Program-made: the position numbers and the translations under genes
Part shown: one piece after another, positions 6,987 to 15,043 of the stretch
Layout of the letters: each line of letters begins with the position of its first letter
How positions within the stretch are numbered: the first letter of the stretch is position 1
Notes under the pieces: model-generated
Databases searched by the model: none
Told to the model about the DNA's origin: nothing
Seen by the model: only the letters and a program-made list of their open reading frames with translations
From: Actinoplanes couchii
GTDB taxonomy: Bacteria > Actinomycetota > Actinomycetes > Mycobacteriales > Micromonosporaceae
Length of the DNA stretch: 64,000 nt
Direction of reading: 5' to 3'
Assembly (NCBI RefSeq): GCF_016862075.1
Contig: NZ_BOMG01000082.1
Coordinates: 62,001-126,000 of the forward strand

Positions 6987-8197
6987 CAGGATCCCTCCAG
7001 GGCCAGGCAACGTCCCGCGAGGTGCGCGGAGACGTCGGCGTCGAAGGCACGCATCGCGCTGACGACCAGACGGGCGGTGCCGTCCGGGTGGCGGCAGGCG
7101 ACGCGGCCGCTGACCAGCCGGGCCAGTCGTTCCACCTCGGCCGGCAGCCCCGGGCGGTTGCGGCGGCGGGCCAGGTCGGCCAGGGTCTCCGCCATCCGGG
7201 GCGGGCCGTTGACACACGGGCCGCACTGCCCGGCCACCTCACCGGCCAGGTAGTTCGCGATCCGGGCGGTCTCGGTCAGCCCACAGGAGCCGGCCGGCAG
7301 CGCGATGACCACCCCGGCGCCGGGTGCGGCCCGATACGGGGCGAGCATTTCCCGGCTCACCGGCAGCGTGGGATCGGCCGGCACCCAGCCACCGTGGTAA
7401 CCACCGATCAGCACCGCCTGGATCCCGGCCGCGGAGACCCTGTCAGAGGCAGCGGCAAGCACGCGACGGCCGGCCGCTGTGATCAGGTCACCGAGCGGAA
7501 CGCCGTAACCGGCCTCCACCACGATTCCGGGCCGGTTCACCGAACCGCTGACGGTGGCCAGGAACGTGCCCGGCTCGTCGACGGTGCCCGCGCTCCGGAA
7601 CCAGGCCGGGCCGTACCGGGCGATCAACGCCAGGTGGGCGAGCGTCTCCACGTTCTGGACCAGAGTGGGCGCGCCGCCGACGCCGGACTCGGTGATCCGG
7701 ACCCGCTTGTCGGCGGGCACCGCGCCCCGCCCGGAGACCGCCCCGACCACCGCCGACTCCTCGCCGGAGACGAACGCGTCCGGCGCCGCGTGCAACTCCA
7801 CCGCCTCGCCGCGTCGCCGCACCAGCGCCCCGATCGGGCCGAGGGCCGCGGCCGGGCCGTAGAAGTGCACCGACTTCGCCCCGGTCGCCCGGGCCACCAA
7901 CTGCAGACCGTCCAGGATCAGACCCGGTGCGGTGGTGAGCAGCGCCTTGTCCTTACCGGCGGCGGGCTCACCCTCGGCGGCGTTCGCGATCACCACGGCC
8001 GGGCGGCCGGTGCCGGCCACCGCGCTCAGCTTGCGCCACACCGGGAAACCGGCGCCGCCCCGGCCGGTGATCCCGGCATCCCGGGCCATCGCGATGATCT
8101 CGGCGCCGGTCAGCGCGGGCAGCGGGCCGTGCGCGGCGTCCCCGGTCAGCAGCCGTTGTTCCACCCGCGCGACCGGCGCGGTCATCATGCTGGTCAT
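6983..8197 (-). CDS. NuoF-like NADH-binding flavoprotein
   Basis: 404-residue protein with the Complex-I 51-kDa subunit architecture: NAD/FMN-binding GRGGAGFPVWRK (about 44-55), FMN-loop NAAEGEP, then a soluble-ligand (SLBB-like) stretch, and an iron-sulfur site QCGPC with a further Cys in VACRHPDG. It probably takes electrons from NAD(P)H and passes them to the ferredoxin encoded next, or the reverse. The ATG at 8197 has AGGGGG upstream and overlaps the stop of the frameshifted membrane gene. It is a stand-alone subunit: no other nuo gene is near. Partner proteins ApbE and the ferric-reductase-like membrane protein suggest a small transmembrane electron-transfer module. Confidence 0.83.
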   Translation of the reverse strand: MTSMMTAPVARVEQRLLTGDAAHGPLPALTGAEIIAMARDAGITGRGGAGFPVWRKLSAVAGTGRPAVVIANAAEGEPAAGKDKALLTTAPGLILDGLQLVARATGAKSVHFYGPAAALGPIGALVRRRGEAVELHAAPDAFVSGEESAVVGAVSGRGAVPADKRVRITESGVGGAPTLVQNVETLAHLALIARYGPAWFRSAGTVDEPGTFLATVSGSVNRPGIVVEAGYGVPLGDLITAAGRRVLAAASDRVSAAGIQAVLIGGYHGGWVPADPTLPVSREMLAPYRAAPGAGVVIALPAGSCGLTETARIANYLAGEVAGQCGPCVNGPPRMAETLADLARRRNRPGLPAEVERLARLVSGRVACRHPDGTARLVVSAMRAFDADVSAHLAGRCLALEGSW

Positions 8198-8825
8198 CAG
8201 TTCCCCCTGCTCGCGGTGCTGAGCGGCTTCACCGGCTGGGCCGGCGTTGTCGAAACGGCCAGTCGTGGTGCGATCCGGCGTTTGTTGCGGGCCGGGAAGC
8301 GGCCGAACGACGCGGACGTACGCCACACCACCGCCGCCCCCACCACGGCGACACAGCCGATCGAGATCGCCCACAGCCACCAGGTGCCGTTGTCGCTGCC
8401 CGCGCCCAGCCCGTGGGCAGCGCGATCGGCCAGCTCAGGTAGGCCAGCCAGTGCACGATCCGCCAGGTCCGGGCGCCGAGCCGGTGCCGCAGCAGGCTGG
8501 TGATCACGATCGCGGCGAGCAGGTCCAGGGCGACCGTGCCGAGCCCCAACCAGAACGGGCGGTAGCTCCCGACGAACGGCACCACCAGATCGATCGGATC
8601 CAGATTCGCGTACGAGTCGAACAGCAGCGCGATCACGTGCCCGGCCAGGAACAGCACACTGAGCAGAGCGGCGTTGCGGTGCAGCAGGTTGACGGCGAAC
8701 CGGGGCAGCCCGAAGGCGGTACGCCCGGACCGGGCCCCGACCCCGAGCGCCACCACCACGGTGAGCAGGACCAGCGAGACCACGCCGGTGCCGCGGGCGA
8801 AGTACCAGAGGATGTCGTCGCTCAC
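8197..8825 (-). pseudogene. Ferric-reductase-like transmembrane protein, interrupted by a frameshift
   Basis: About 210-residue membrane protein of the ferric reductase-like (YedZ/MsrQ-type) superfamily. Heme-ligand-type histidines lie in VNLLHRNAALL, LAGHVIALL and RIVHWLAYLSW. Reading is intact from GTG 8825 (overlapping the apbE stop; an alternative GTG is at 8834) to SWPIAL, then the frame is lost at about 8416-8422. Shifting by one base restores HGLGAGSDNGTWWLW and a last transmembrane helix, ending at TGA 8199-8197 on top of the next ATG. One G appears to be missing. Because the downstream half still looks under selection and both gene junctions are preserved, a sequencing error or a very recent mutation are equally likely. 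Confidence 0.7.
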
Positions 8826-9739
8826 TCCGGCCACCCACCCGTACGCAGGATCCGCATCGACGGGGTGACCAGCCGGCTCGGCACACCGGCGAGCAGACGC
8901 CGGGCGCCGTGGCCCCGGACGATCGCCGCCGTGCTCAGGGTGTTGGCCCGCAGGCAGCTGACGGAGGCGACCGAGACGGTACGCCAGACGGCCGGCGCGG
9001 GCCGCCCGGTCGCCGGGTCGACGATGTGGTGCAGCAGCTCACCGGCCCGGCCGCCCCAGACCCGTCCGGCGGTGCTGGAGGTGGCCAGCGCGGACCCGGC
9101 GGGCAGCCGGATCGTGCAGGACGGGTCGCCGGGCCGGTCCTGGACCAGCACCTGCCAGCCGCCGTCCGGGCCGGGACCGGCGGTGGCGATGTCGCCGCCG
9201 AGCGCGACCAGCACACCGGTGCCGAGCCGCTCGGCGATCCGGGCCGCGGCCCGGTCGGCGGTGAACGCCTTCGCGGTGGCGCCCAGATCCAGCAGCACAC
9301 CCCGCGGGACGGTCAGCTCCCGGCCGGTCAGGCGCACGGCCCGCCAGTCCGGTGACGGGAAGACCCGGACGCCGGGGCCGATCACCCGGCCGGCGAGCTC
9401 GGCGAAGTCCCGGTCGTAACCGAGGGCGCAGAGCGCGCCGCCGACGGTCGGGTCGACCGCCCCGCCGGTCTCCCGGGCCGCGGTCAGTGCCGCGCCGACC
9501 AGGTCGGCGAGCAGCGAGCTGACGACGACGGGGCGGCCGCCGGCCCGGCACACGTCCCGGATCTCGGAGGCCGGGCGGAAGCGGCTGCAAGCCTGCTCGA
9601 CCGCGGCCAACTCGTCGCGCAGCAGGTCGGCGGCCTGATCCAGAACGGTCGGGTCGGTCACCACGAGGCGGGCCACGGTGCCCCAGACCGGCCACTGCGC
9701 GGTGTCCGGGCGCACCGGAAGGGTCTCGATCATCGGCAT
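8822..9739 (-). CDS. apbE: FAD:protein FMN transferase ApbE
   Basis: 305-residue ApbE family enzyme, which covalently attaches FMN to Ser/Thr of extracytoplasmic flavoproteins. Family segments are all visible: CSRFRPASEI, GGAVDPTVGG, DLGATAKAFTAD, ALGGDIATAG and HHIVDPATGRP. ATG at 9739 has GGGAGG upstream and lies immediately after the stop of the Ser-rich peptide gene. No typical FMN-binding domain protein is encoded nearby, so the acceptor could be the Ser/Thr-rich exported peptide upstream or the membrane protein downstream; that is a guess from context. Confidence 0.88.
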   Translation of the reverse strand: MPMIETLPVRPDTAQWPVWGTVARLVVTDPTVLDQAADLLRDELAAVEQACSRFRPASEIRDVCRAGGRPVVVSSLLADLVGAALTAARETGGAVDPTVGGALCALGYDRDFAELAGRVIGPGVRVFPSPDWRAVRLTGRELTVPRGVLLDLGATAKAFTADRAAARIAERLGTGVLVALGGDIATAGPGPDGGWQVLVQDRPGDPSCTIRLPAGSALATSSTAGRVWGGRAGELLHHIVDPATGRPAPAVWRTVSVASVSCLRANTLSTAAIVRGHGARRLLAGVPSRLVTPSMRILRTGGWPE

Positions 9740-9740
9740 C

Positions 9741-9977
9741 TCAGGAACCTCCCGAAGTCGCCTGCGAGCTGCTGCTGTCGCTGCTGCCACTGGAGATCGT
9801 GGGGGAGGAACTGTCCGAGGTCGAGGTCGTCGACGAGGCCTCGGTCGAAGAAGAGGTCGAGGAGGTAATCGAGGAGGCATAGGCCGCCGCGCCGATCGTC
9901 GCGGTGGCCGCCACACTCGCCACCACCAGGGCACCCGTGATCAGGGCGGCCTTCCGTTTTCCGGTGTCCCGCTGCAT
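9741..9977 (-). CDS. Small exported Ser/Thr-rich peptide
   Basis: 78-residue protein: basic start, hydrophobic signal or anchor (about 10-32), then about 45 residues almost entirely Ser, Thr, Gly with a few Asp/Glu. Start ATG at 9977 has AGGGGAG upstream. It opens the ApbE electron-transfer operon. I do not recognise a family; the low-complexity tail could be a cell-wall spacer, and its Thr/Ser content makes it a conceivable ApbE flavinylation target, although no DxxTGAT/S-type motif is seen. Confidence 0.7.
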   Translation of the reverse strand: MQRDTGKRKAALITGALVVASVAATATIGAAAYASSITSSTSSSTEASSTTSTSDSSSPTISSGSSDSSSSQATSGGS

Positions 9978-10073
9978 GGACGCTCCCCTTCACTGGATGC
10001 TGTGAAGGCAAGAGTGCGGCGGGAAACTGCCCCTACCCTTTGCGAAGCCTGTGCGGTTCCGATGAACTCCCAT

Positions 10074-10106
10074 GAACGAAAAAAAGGGGGCCCGTGGGCC
10101 CCCTTT
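10074..10106 (-). terminator. Intrinsic terminator of the LCP gene
   Basis: 11-bp perfect stem (10083-10093 with 10096-10106) followed, on the minus strand, by a run of Ts (read as the A run ending at 10085). One of the few classic U-tract terminators in this window. Confidence 0.85.
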
Positions 10107-10124
10107 CTCAGATCCGTTCCGGGA

Positions 10125-11261
10125 TCACTCGTTGTTGACCATCGCCGGGTTGTCCAGCAGGAACGGGCCGACCCGGTCCTCGGCGACGGCCTCGAAGAAG
10201 TCGTCGGTCCCGGCGCCGAACTCCTCACCGAGGTAGCTGCTGCCGTCGAACTTGCCGCCACCGGGCAGCTTGATCGTCGTCATGTCGTCGACGTTCAGGT
10301 TCTTCAGGGCGACCGCCCACTCGATGGGGCTGTTGCCGCCACCGGCGAACGTCAGCGACTTGCCGGCCGCGTCCAGGATCTTCGAGAGCTTGCTGACGTC
10401 GGTGATGACGTCCTTGCTCATCGCCTCCTTGGCCATGGCCTTGATGAACTGCTGCTGGTGCCGCTGCCGGTCGTAGTCGGTCATCGGCACACCGGCGTTG
10501 GCGTACCGCTGGCGGACGTAGTCGAGCGCCTGCCACGGCTCCAGCCGGATGGACTTGGCGCTCTTCTTGTACGACGCCTGCGGCCCGGTGTACGGGTGGT
10601 CGCAGCCCTTGGGGGTGTTCTTCACCGGGCAGCGGTCCAGGCGCGGGCGCTGCTTGCCCTCGGGCGTGAGGTGCTCGGACTTGACGTCCATGTCGATCAC
10701 CATGGAGACGCCGCCGAGGGCCTCGACGATGTTCTTGAAGCCACCGAAGTTGATGATCGCCGCGGCGTCGAAGTCCTTGATGCCGGTGACCCCGCGGACC
10801 GCCTTGGACAGCACCTTGAAGCCGTTCGACACGTCGATCTTGCCGTCGACCTGGCTGCCCAGCGCCATCGCGGAGTTGATTTTGCCCTTGTGCGCGCGGA
10901 GACCGGACTTCGAGTCGGCCGGGATGTCCACGTACAGGTCACGCGGGATGGAGAAGAGGTACGCCGTGCTCATGTCGGCCGGGATGTGCGCGACCACGAT
11001 CGAGTCCGACAGCGGCGGCGTCTTCGCGTTCCGCGGGTCGATGCCGACCAGCAGCATCGTCAGCGGGCCCTTGATGTCCTTCGACGCCGCGTTGGCGGAG
11101 GTGGACTCGAGCAGGCTGTTGTCGGTGAAGTCGCTGGTGTAGGACGCGATCAGGGTCTGCCCGCCGACCAGGGCGACACCGCTGAGCACGGCGAGTGACG
11201 CTCCGACAGCGGTGGTGACCTTCGCCCACAGCGGTGCGCGACGTTTCACGGTTCTCGCCAA
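10125..11261 (-). CDS. LytR-CpsA-Psr (LCP) family cell-wall glycopolymer transferase
   Basis: 378-residue membrane-anchored LCP protein, which transfers glycopolymers from lipid carriers to peptidoglycan. One N-terminal transmembrane helix (about 12-35) precedes the LCP catalytic domain: LLVGIDPRN, SDSIVVAHI, SIPRDLYVDIP, INFGGF, ALDYVRQRY and DYDRQRHQQQF. The arginines and aspartates that bind the pyrophosphate lipid in this family are present. A TTG at 11261 is the likely start because GGGGAGAG lies just upstream; GTG at 11249 is an alternative. Monocistronic, ending at an intrinsic terminator. Confidence 0.87.
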   Translation of the reverse strand: MARTVKRRAPLWAKVTTAVGASLAVLSGVALVGGQTLIASYTSDFTDNSLLESTSANAASKDIKGPLTMLLVGIDPRNAKTPPLSDSIVVAHIPADMSTAYLFSIPRDLYVDIPADSKSGLRAHKGKINSAMALGSQVDGKIDVSNGFKVLSKAVRGVTGIKDFDAAAIINFGGFKNIVEALGGVSMVIDMDVKSEHLTPEGKQRPRLDRCPVKNTPKGCDHPYTGPQASYKKSAKSIRLEPWQALDYVRQRYANAGVPMTDYDRQRHQQQFIKAMAKEAMSKDVITDVSKLSKILDAAGKSLTFAGGGNSPIEWAVALKNLNVDDMTTIKLPGGGKFDGSSYLGEEFGAGTDDFFEAVAEDRVGPFLLDNPAMVNNE

Positions 11262-11330
11262 GCCACTCTCCCCACCAACCGGTCCGACAACGCCACGCAC
11301 TATCGCACGGCAAGGCAAACGCCTCGATGG

Positions 11331-11354
11331 TTCGGGTGGTCATAACCACCCGAA
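11331..11354. terminator. Hairpin downstream of sodN
   Basis: Perfect 10-bp inverted repeat (11331-11340 with 11345-11354) with a 4-nt loop, 40 bp after the sodN stop. No U tract. It could terminate sodN or act in the LCP leader. Confidence 0.5.
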
Positions 11355-11395
11355 TCCATTGAGAGTCACGTCACGCGAGGGAGTTTCGTTCAAAC

Positions 11396-11800
11396 TCAGG
11401 CCTGTTTGGTCTCCCAGAAGATCTTGGAGATCTCCTCGATCTTGCCGAGCAGCTCGTCCGCGACGGCCACGTCGACCTTGCCCTTGGCGCCGGCGGCGCC
11501 AGCGAGTTTGGTGGCCTCGTTGAAGAGCTGGTGCAGGTGCGGGTACTTCTCGAAGTGCGGGGCCTTGAAGTAGTCGGTCCAGAGCACCCAGAGGTGGTGC
11601 TTGACCAGTTCGGCGCGCTGCTCCTTGATCAGGATGGCGCGGGTGCGGAACTCGGGGTCGGTGTTCCCCTGGTACTTCTCGGCGATCGCCTTGACCGACT
11701 CGGCCTCGATCCGGGCCTGGGCCGGGTCGTAGACGCCGCACGGCAGGTCGCAGTGGGCACTGACCACGGTGCGCGGGGTGAACAAACGCGGGAAACGCAT
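11396..11800 (-). CDS. sodN: Nickel superoxide dismutase precursor
   Basis: 134-residue NiSOD. The nickel hook HCDLPCGVYD starts at residue 16, so removal of a 15-residue leader would expose His1, Cys2 and Cys6 as ligands. The helical-bundle body (KYQGNTDPEFRTRA, LWVLWTDYFK, ISKIFWETKQA) matches the family. It dismutates superoxide in the cytosol as a hexamer. The ATG overlaps the stop of the flavin reductase gene by one base, so the two are translationally coupled. The processing peptidase gene sodX, usually adjacent, is not in this neighbourhood. Confidence 0.95.
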   Translation of the reverse strand: MRFPRLFTPRTVVSAHCDLPCGVYDPAQARIEAESVKAIAEKYQGNTDPEFRTRAILIKEQRAELVKHHLWVLWTDYFKAPHFEKYPHLHQLFNEATKLAGAAGAKGKVDVAVADELLGKIEEISKIFWETKQA

Positions 11801-12282
11801 CAGATGTCTTCTCCGAAGAAGGTGCGGTCATGGTGGACGAGCCGCCCGCCGGGCGGCCCGAGCAGCACCTCGATCACTCCGGCCACCACCACCGTCGAGT
11901 CGCCGACCGGCACCAGGTGCAGAGGTGCGGCCCGCAGGCTCGCCAGGGCGCCGGGCAGGACCGGCTCGCCGGTGGGCAGCGTGTCCCAGCCCTGATCGGG
12001 GGTGAACCGCGGGCCGCCCGAGCGGGCGAAGTCGCGGGCCAGATCGAGGTGCGCGGCGCTCAGCAGATTGACGGTGAAACTCGGTGCGCCGAGGATCGCC
12101 CGGGCCGAGCGGCCGTCCATCACCGAGAAGGACAGGGCCGGCGGGTCGGCGGCCACCGACGCGACACTGGACGCGGTGAGTCCCACCGGCCCGGCCGCGG
12201 CGATGATCGCCACGCCCGTCGGGTACCGACGGAACGCGGTCTTGAACTGATCGCCGATGGCCGTATCGATGCTGCTGAACAC
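11800..12282 (-). CDS. Flavin reductase-like FMN-binding protein
   Basis: 160-residue HpaC/flavin reductase domain protein: FRRYPTGVAII, GLTASSVASVAADPPALSFSV, and FTVNLLS are the FMN-contacting segments. Such enzymes use NAD(P)H to supply reduced flavin to monooxygenases, a reaction that produces superoxide when uncoupled. GTG at 12282 lies about 7 nt after a -10-like element, so the message may be leaderless. It forms an operon with sodN and starts at a promoter with a SoxR/MerR-like operator, which suggests a redox-stress response. Confidence 0.85.
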   Translation of the reverse strand: MFSSIDTAIGDQFKTAFRRYPTGVAIIAAAGPVGLTASSVASVAADPPALSFSVMDGRSARAILGAPSFTVNLLSAAHLDLARDFARSGGPRFTPDQGWDTLPTGEPVLPGALASLRAAPLHLVPVGDSTVVVAGVIEVLLGPPGGRLVHHDRTFFGEDI

Positions 12283-12289
12283 CCCTCAC

Positions 12290-12320
12290 ACGCTAGGACT
12301 TCAACCTCGATTGAGGTCAA
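12290..12320 (-). promoter_or_regulatory. SoxR/MerR-type promoter of the flavin reductase-sodN operon
   Basis: On the minus strand: -35 TTGACC (12320-12315), a long 19-nt spacer, -10 TAGCGT (12295-12290). The spacer is filled by the dyad ACCTCAA-6 nt-TTGAAGT (12317-12298), very close to the SoxR box CCTCAA-6-TTGAGG. A 19-bp spacer spanned by the operator is the hallmark of MerR-family activation. Confidence 0.65.
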
Positions 12321-12412
12321 GGTGTCGCGACACAGGTCACTGTTGTGCCGGTTCGGACGACCTGCGTCGGTACGGACGCGTTCTATCATCCTCCGCGACG
12401 GGGAGGATGACC

Positions 12413-13763
12413 ATGCATGGCAATCGGTGGTTGCACACAGTCGCTGCCGCGACGACAGCGATCGCGGCGAGCGGACTGTTCGCGAGCCCGGCGTCCGCCT
12501 CGGCGACCGGTGTCGCCCGGGTTTCCGGGACCACGGTCCTGTTCACCGCCGCGGCAGGTTCCACGAACGCCGTCACGGTGACCTCGAGCGGAAAGACCGT
12601 GACGATCGACGACCGGATCCGGATCACACCCGGCAAAGGCTGCAAGGCGGTCAAGGGCGACAAGACCCGGGTCCGCTGTACGCCCGCGAAGAAGAAGCAG
12701 CCCAGGACGATCAGGGTCTGGCTCGGCGACAAGAACGACACGTTCGTCAACAAGTCGACGGGCTACTACGCGCTCGTCGCCACGGTGTCCGGCGGCGCGG
12801 GCAACGACACCCTCACCGCGAACGGCGCCGGGAACACCCTGAACGGCGACGCCGGCAACGACCGCCTCGTCGGCGGTTACCTCCACGACGTCCTCACCGG
12901 TGGAGCCGGCAACGACACCATCCTCGGCGGATACGGCAAGGACAAGATCTACGGCGGTGACGGCGACGACTCGCTGTACGGCCAGCAGAACCAGGACGTC
13001 CTGAACGGCGGCGCGGGCAACGACAGGCTGTCCGGCGGCGGGGAACCGGACAAACTCCACGGCGGTGCCGGTAACGACACGCTCCTCGGCGACGACGCGG
13101 AGGACGACCTCTACGGCGACGCCGGCAACGACACCCTGTCCGGGTTCCGGCCGGGACATCCTCTACGGCGGGGACGGCACCGACGTGGTCTCGTACACCT
13201 ACGTCGACACCTACTACGCCGAGGCCGTGTCGCCGGCCGACGTGTCGATCGACCTGTCGACCGGACGTGGCCGGGTGCACGCGACCGGCCCCTTTCCCCT
13301 CGACTCCGACCAGCTGAGCCAGTTCGAGAACGTGATCGGTTCCGCCGGGAACGACTACATCACCGGCGACGCGGGGCCCAACGTCATCTGGGCGGGTGGC
13401 GGGCTGAACCAGGTCTTCGCCGGAGCCGGGAACGACGTCATCCACGGCGGCCCCGGCCGGGGCCTGCACCTGGAGGGCGGCGAAGGCGATGACGTCATTC
13501 ACGGCGGCCCCGGCCGAGACCTGCTCTGGGGATCGGAGGGCGACGACATCCTGTTCGGTGGAACCGGCCGGGACGAACTCTGGGGCGATGCGGGTGACGA
13601 CTTCCTCTGGTCGGAGCCGGCCGGGTCGTACTCGGGCAAGGAGACGCTGCTCGGCGGCCCCAACACGACGGCCTTGCCCGGGGACACCTGCTACGTCCCG
13701 CCGCCCGTCGACGACCACGTCCTGTACAACGACTGCGAGACCTGGGCGACCGAGCCCGCCTGA
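12413..13763 (+). pseudogene. Secreted RTX-like (GGxGxD) calcium-binding protein, interrupted by a frameshift
   Basis: About 450-residue exported protein: signal peptide (about 1-31), a beta domain, then many GGAGNDxL nonapeptide repeats of the hemolysin-type Ca-binding roll. The frame is intact from ATG 12413 (GGGAGG 6 nt upstream) to DTLSGF; at 13145-13146 one extra T shifts it. Removing it gives [20 protein letters not shown] and a continuous repeat domain to TGA at 13763. The second half is as well conserved as the first. Either a sequencing error or a recent lesion. No type I secretion genes are nearby; the Sec signal suggests another route. Role unknown, probably surface or extracellular. 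Confidence 0.75.
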
Positions 13764-14312
13764 TCAGGACGGCTGTGGCCGGCGGATGCCGCGGGCCACG
13801 CCGGCCGCGGTCAGTCGTTTCGCGATGATCAGGCCGGCCTGGACGAAACCGACGGTACTGAGGGCGAGCAGGATGACAAAACCGGCCTTTCCGGCGAGCG
13901 CCACGTCGTCGATGTGGAAGTAGGCGTACGCGCTGATGGCGTAGAAGGTCTGGAAGACCAGCGCCGTCACGTGGAACAGCCAGGGGCGCCAGATCCGGTA
14001 GAGGGTGACCAGGAAGCCCAGCTCCATCGCCACCCCGACCATCAGGTTCGTCACGATCGCGCTCGGGCCGGCCGGTGAGGCGATGTTGATGATCCCGGCG
14101 AGCAGCATGGTCAGCACCGCGGCGCCCGGGCGGCGCAGCACGGCCAGCGCGATCACCGGGCCGAGCAGCCACACCCCGGCCATCGCCGCGTACGCCAGCG
14201 GGACCGTCGCCGAGATCGCGAACGACACGAAGAACGCCGGTATCAGCAGCACACCGGTGGCCGCGCCGATCGCCGCGCACGCCATCAGGAAACGGGTGGT
14301 CAGGTTCTTCAT
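13764..14312 (-). CDS. ECF transporter S component, YkoE family
   Basis: 182-residue membrane protein with five to six transmembrane helices (for example about 10-35, 40-60, 65-90, 110-140, 145-165). It is the last gene of a three-gene set (double ATPase, T component, S component) joined by 4-nt overlaps, which is the YkoD-YkoC-YkoE arrangement linked in other bacteria to thiamine or hydroxymethylpyrimidine uptake. No THI-box-like leader is evident here, and an iron box lies at the start of the operon instead, so the substrate should be left open. Confidence 0.75.
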   Translation of the reverse strand: MKNLTTRFLMACAAIGAATGVLLIPAFFVSFAISATVPLAYAAMAGVWLLGPVIALAVLRRPGAAVLTMLLAGIINIASPAGPSAIVTNLMVGVAMELGFLVTLYRIWRPWLFHVTALVFQTFYAISAYAYFHIDDVALAGKAGFVILLALSTVGFVQAGLIIAKRLTAAGVARGIRRPQPS

Positions 14313-15043
14313 CCGAGAACTCCAGGGAGGGTGGGGACAAGGCAGAGGAGCAGAAGCCACAGCGCCAGTACGGCGTCCCGGGCCCGCAACGGGACACGGC
14401 GCCGTTCGGTGCGGGCCGGGTACGCGCCGAAGCCCCGCGCCTCCATCGCCAGCGACACCCGGTCGCCGTGCCGCATCGCCCCGGCCAGCAGCGGCACCAC
14501 GTACCCGCTGTAGCGCTTGGTGGTCGCCACCGGGCCCCGGCCGGTGGACACCCCGCGGACCCGGTGCGCCAACCGGATGATCTCCAGGTCGTGGCGGAAC
14601 CGGGGCACGAACCGCATCGCGGCGAACCCGGCGTACCCGATCCGGTACGGCATCCGCAGGTGCGTGATCATCGACCGGACCAGGTCGGTGCCCTCCGAGG
14701 TGAGCCCGGCGATCAGCGCCAGCGTCAGCACCGCCGACACCCGCAGCCCGGTCGCCAGCCCGGCCTCCAGCGCCCCGGACCAGCCGCCCACCTTCTCCCG
14801 GTCGATCCACACCCCGAACGACAGCGTCAGCACCGCGACCATCAGCGGCGGGCCGGCCAGTGTCCAGAGCAGGGCCCGGCCCCGGAGCCGGCCGAAGGCG
14901 AGCAGCATGACCAGGGCGATCACGGTCAGGGCGGCCGGGGTCCACAGGTCCCGGGAGAGGCCGGCGACGACCATCGCCGGGATCGGGGCCAGCACTTTGA
15001 CGACCGGGTTGTAGGAGCGCAGCGACAGGATCGAGTCGATCAC
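14309..15043 (-). CDS. ECF transporter T component (CbiQ/YkoC family)
   Basis: 244-residue energy-coupling transmembrane protein with about five membrane segments and the coupling motif region including MEARGFGAYPARTERR, which contacts the ATPases. GTG at 15043 overlaps the ATPase stop; its own stop overlaps the S component start. It transmits ATP hydrolysis by the double ATPase to the substrate-binding YkoE-like subunit. Confidence 0.85.
   Translation of the reverse strand: MIDSILSLRSYNPVVKVLAPIPAMVVAGLSRDLWTPAALTVIALVMLLAFGRLRGRALLWTLAGPPLMVAVLTLSFGVWIDREKVGGWSGALEAGLATGLRVSAVLTLALIAGLTSEGTDLVRSMITHLRMPYRIGYAGFAAMRFVPRFRHDLEIIRLAHRVRGVSTGRGPVATTKRYSGYVVPLLAGAMRHGDRVSLAMEARGFGAYPARTERRRVPLRARDAVLALWLLLLCLVPTLPGVLG

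Noticed and set aside
6983-8197. NuoF-like gene as part of a Complex I operon
   Set aside because: No other nuo subunit is nearby; the neighbours (ApbE, ferric-reductase-like protein, ferredoxin) indicate a separate small module.
12780-13620. Tandem DNA repeats as a mobile or structural element
   Set aside because: They encode the GGxGxD repeats of the RTX-like protein.
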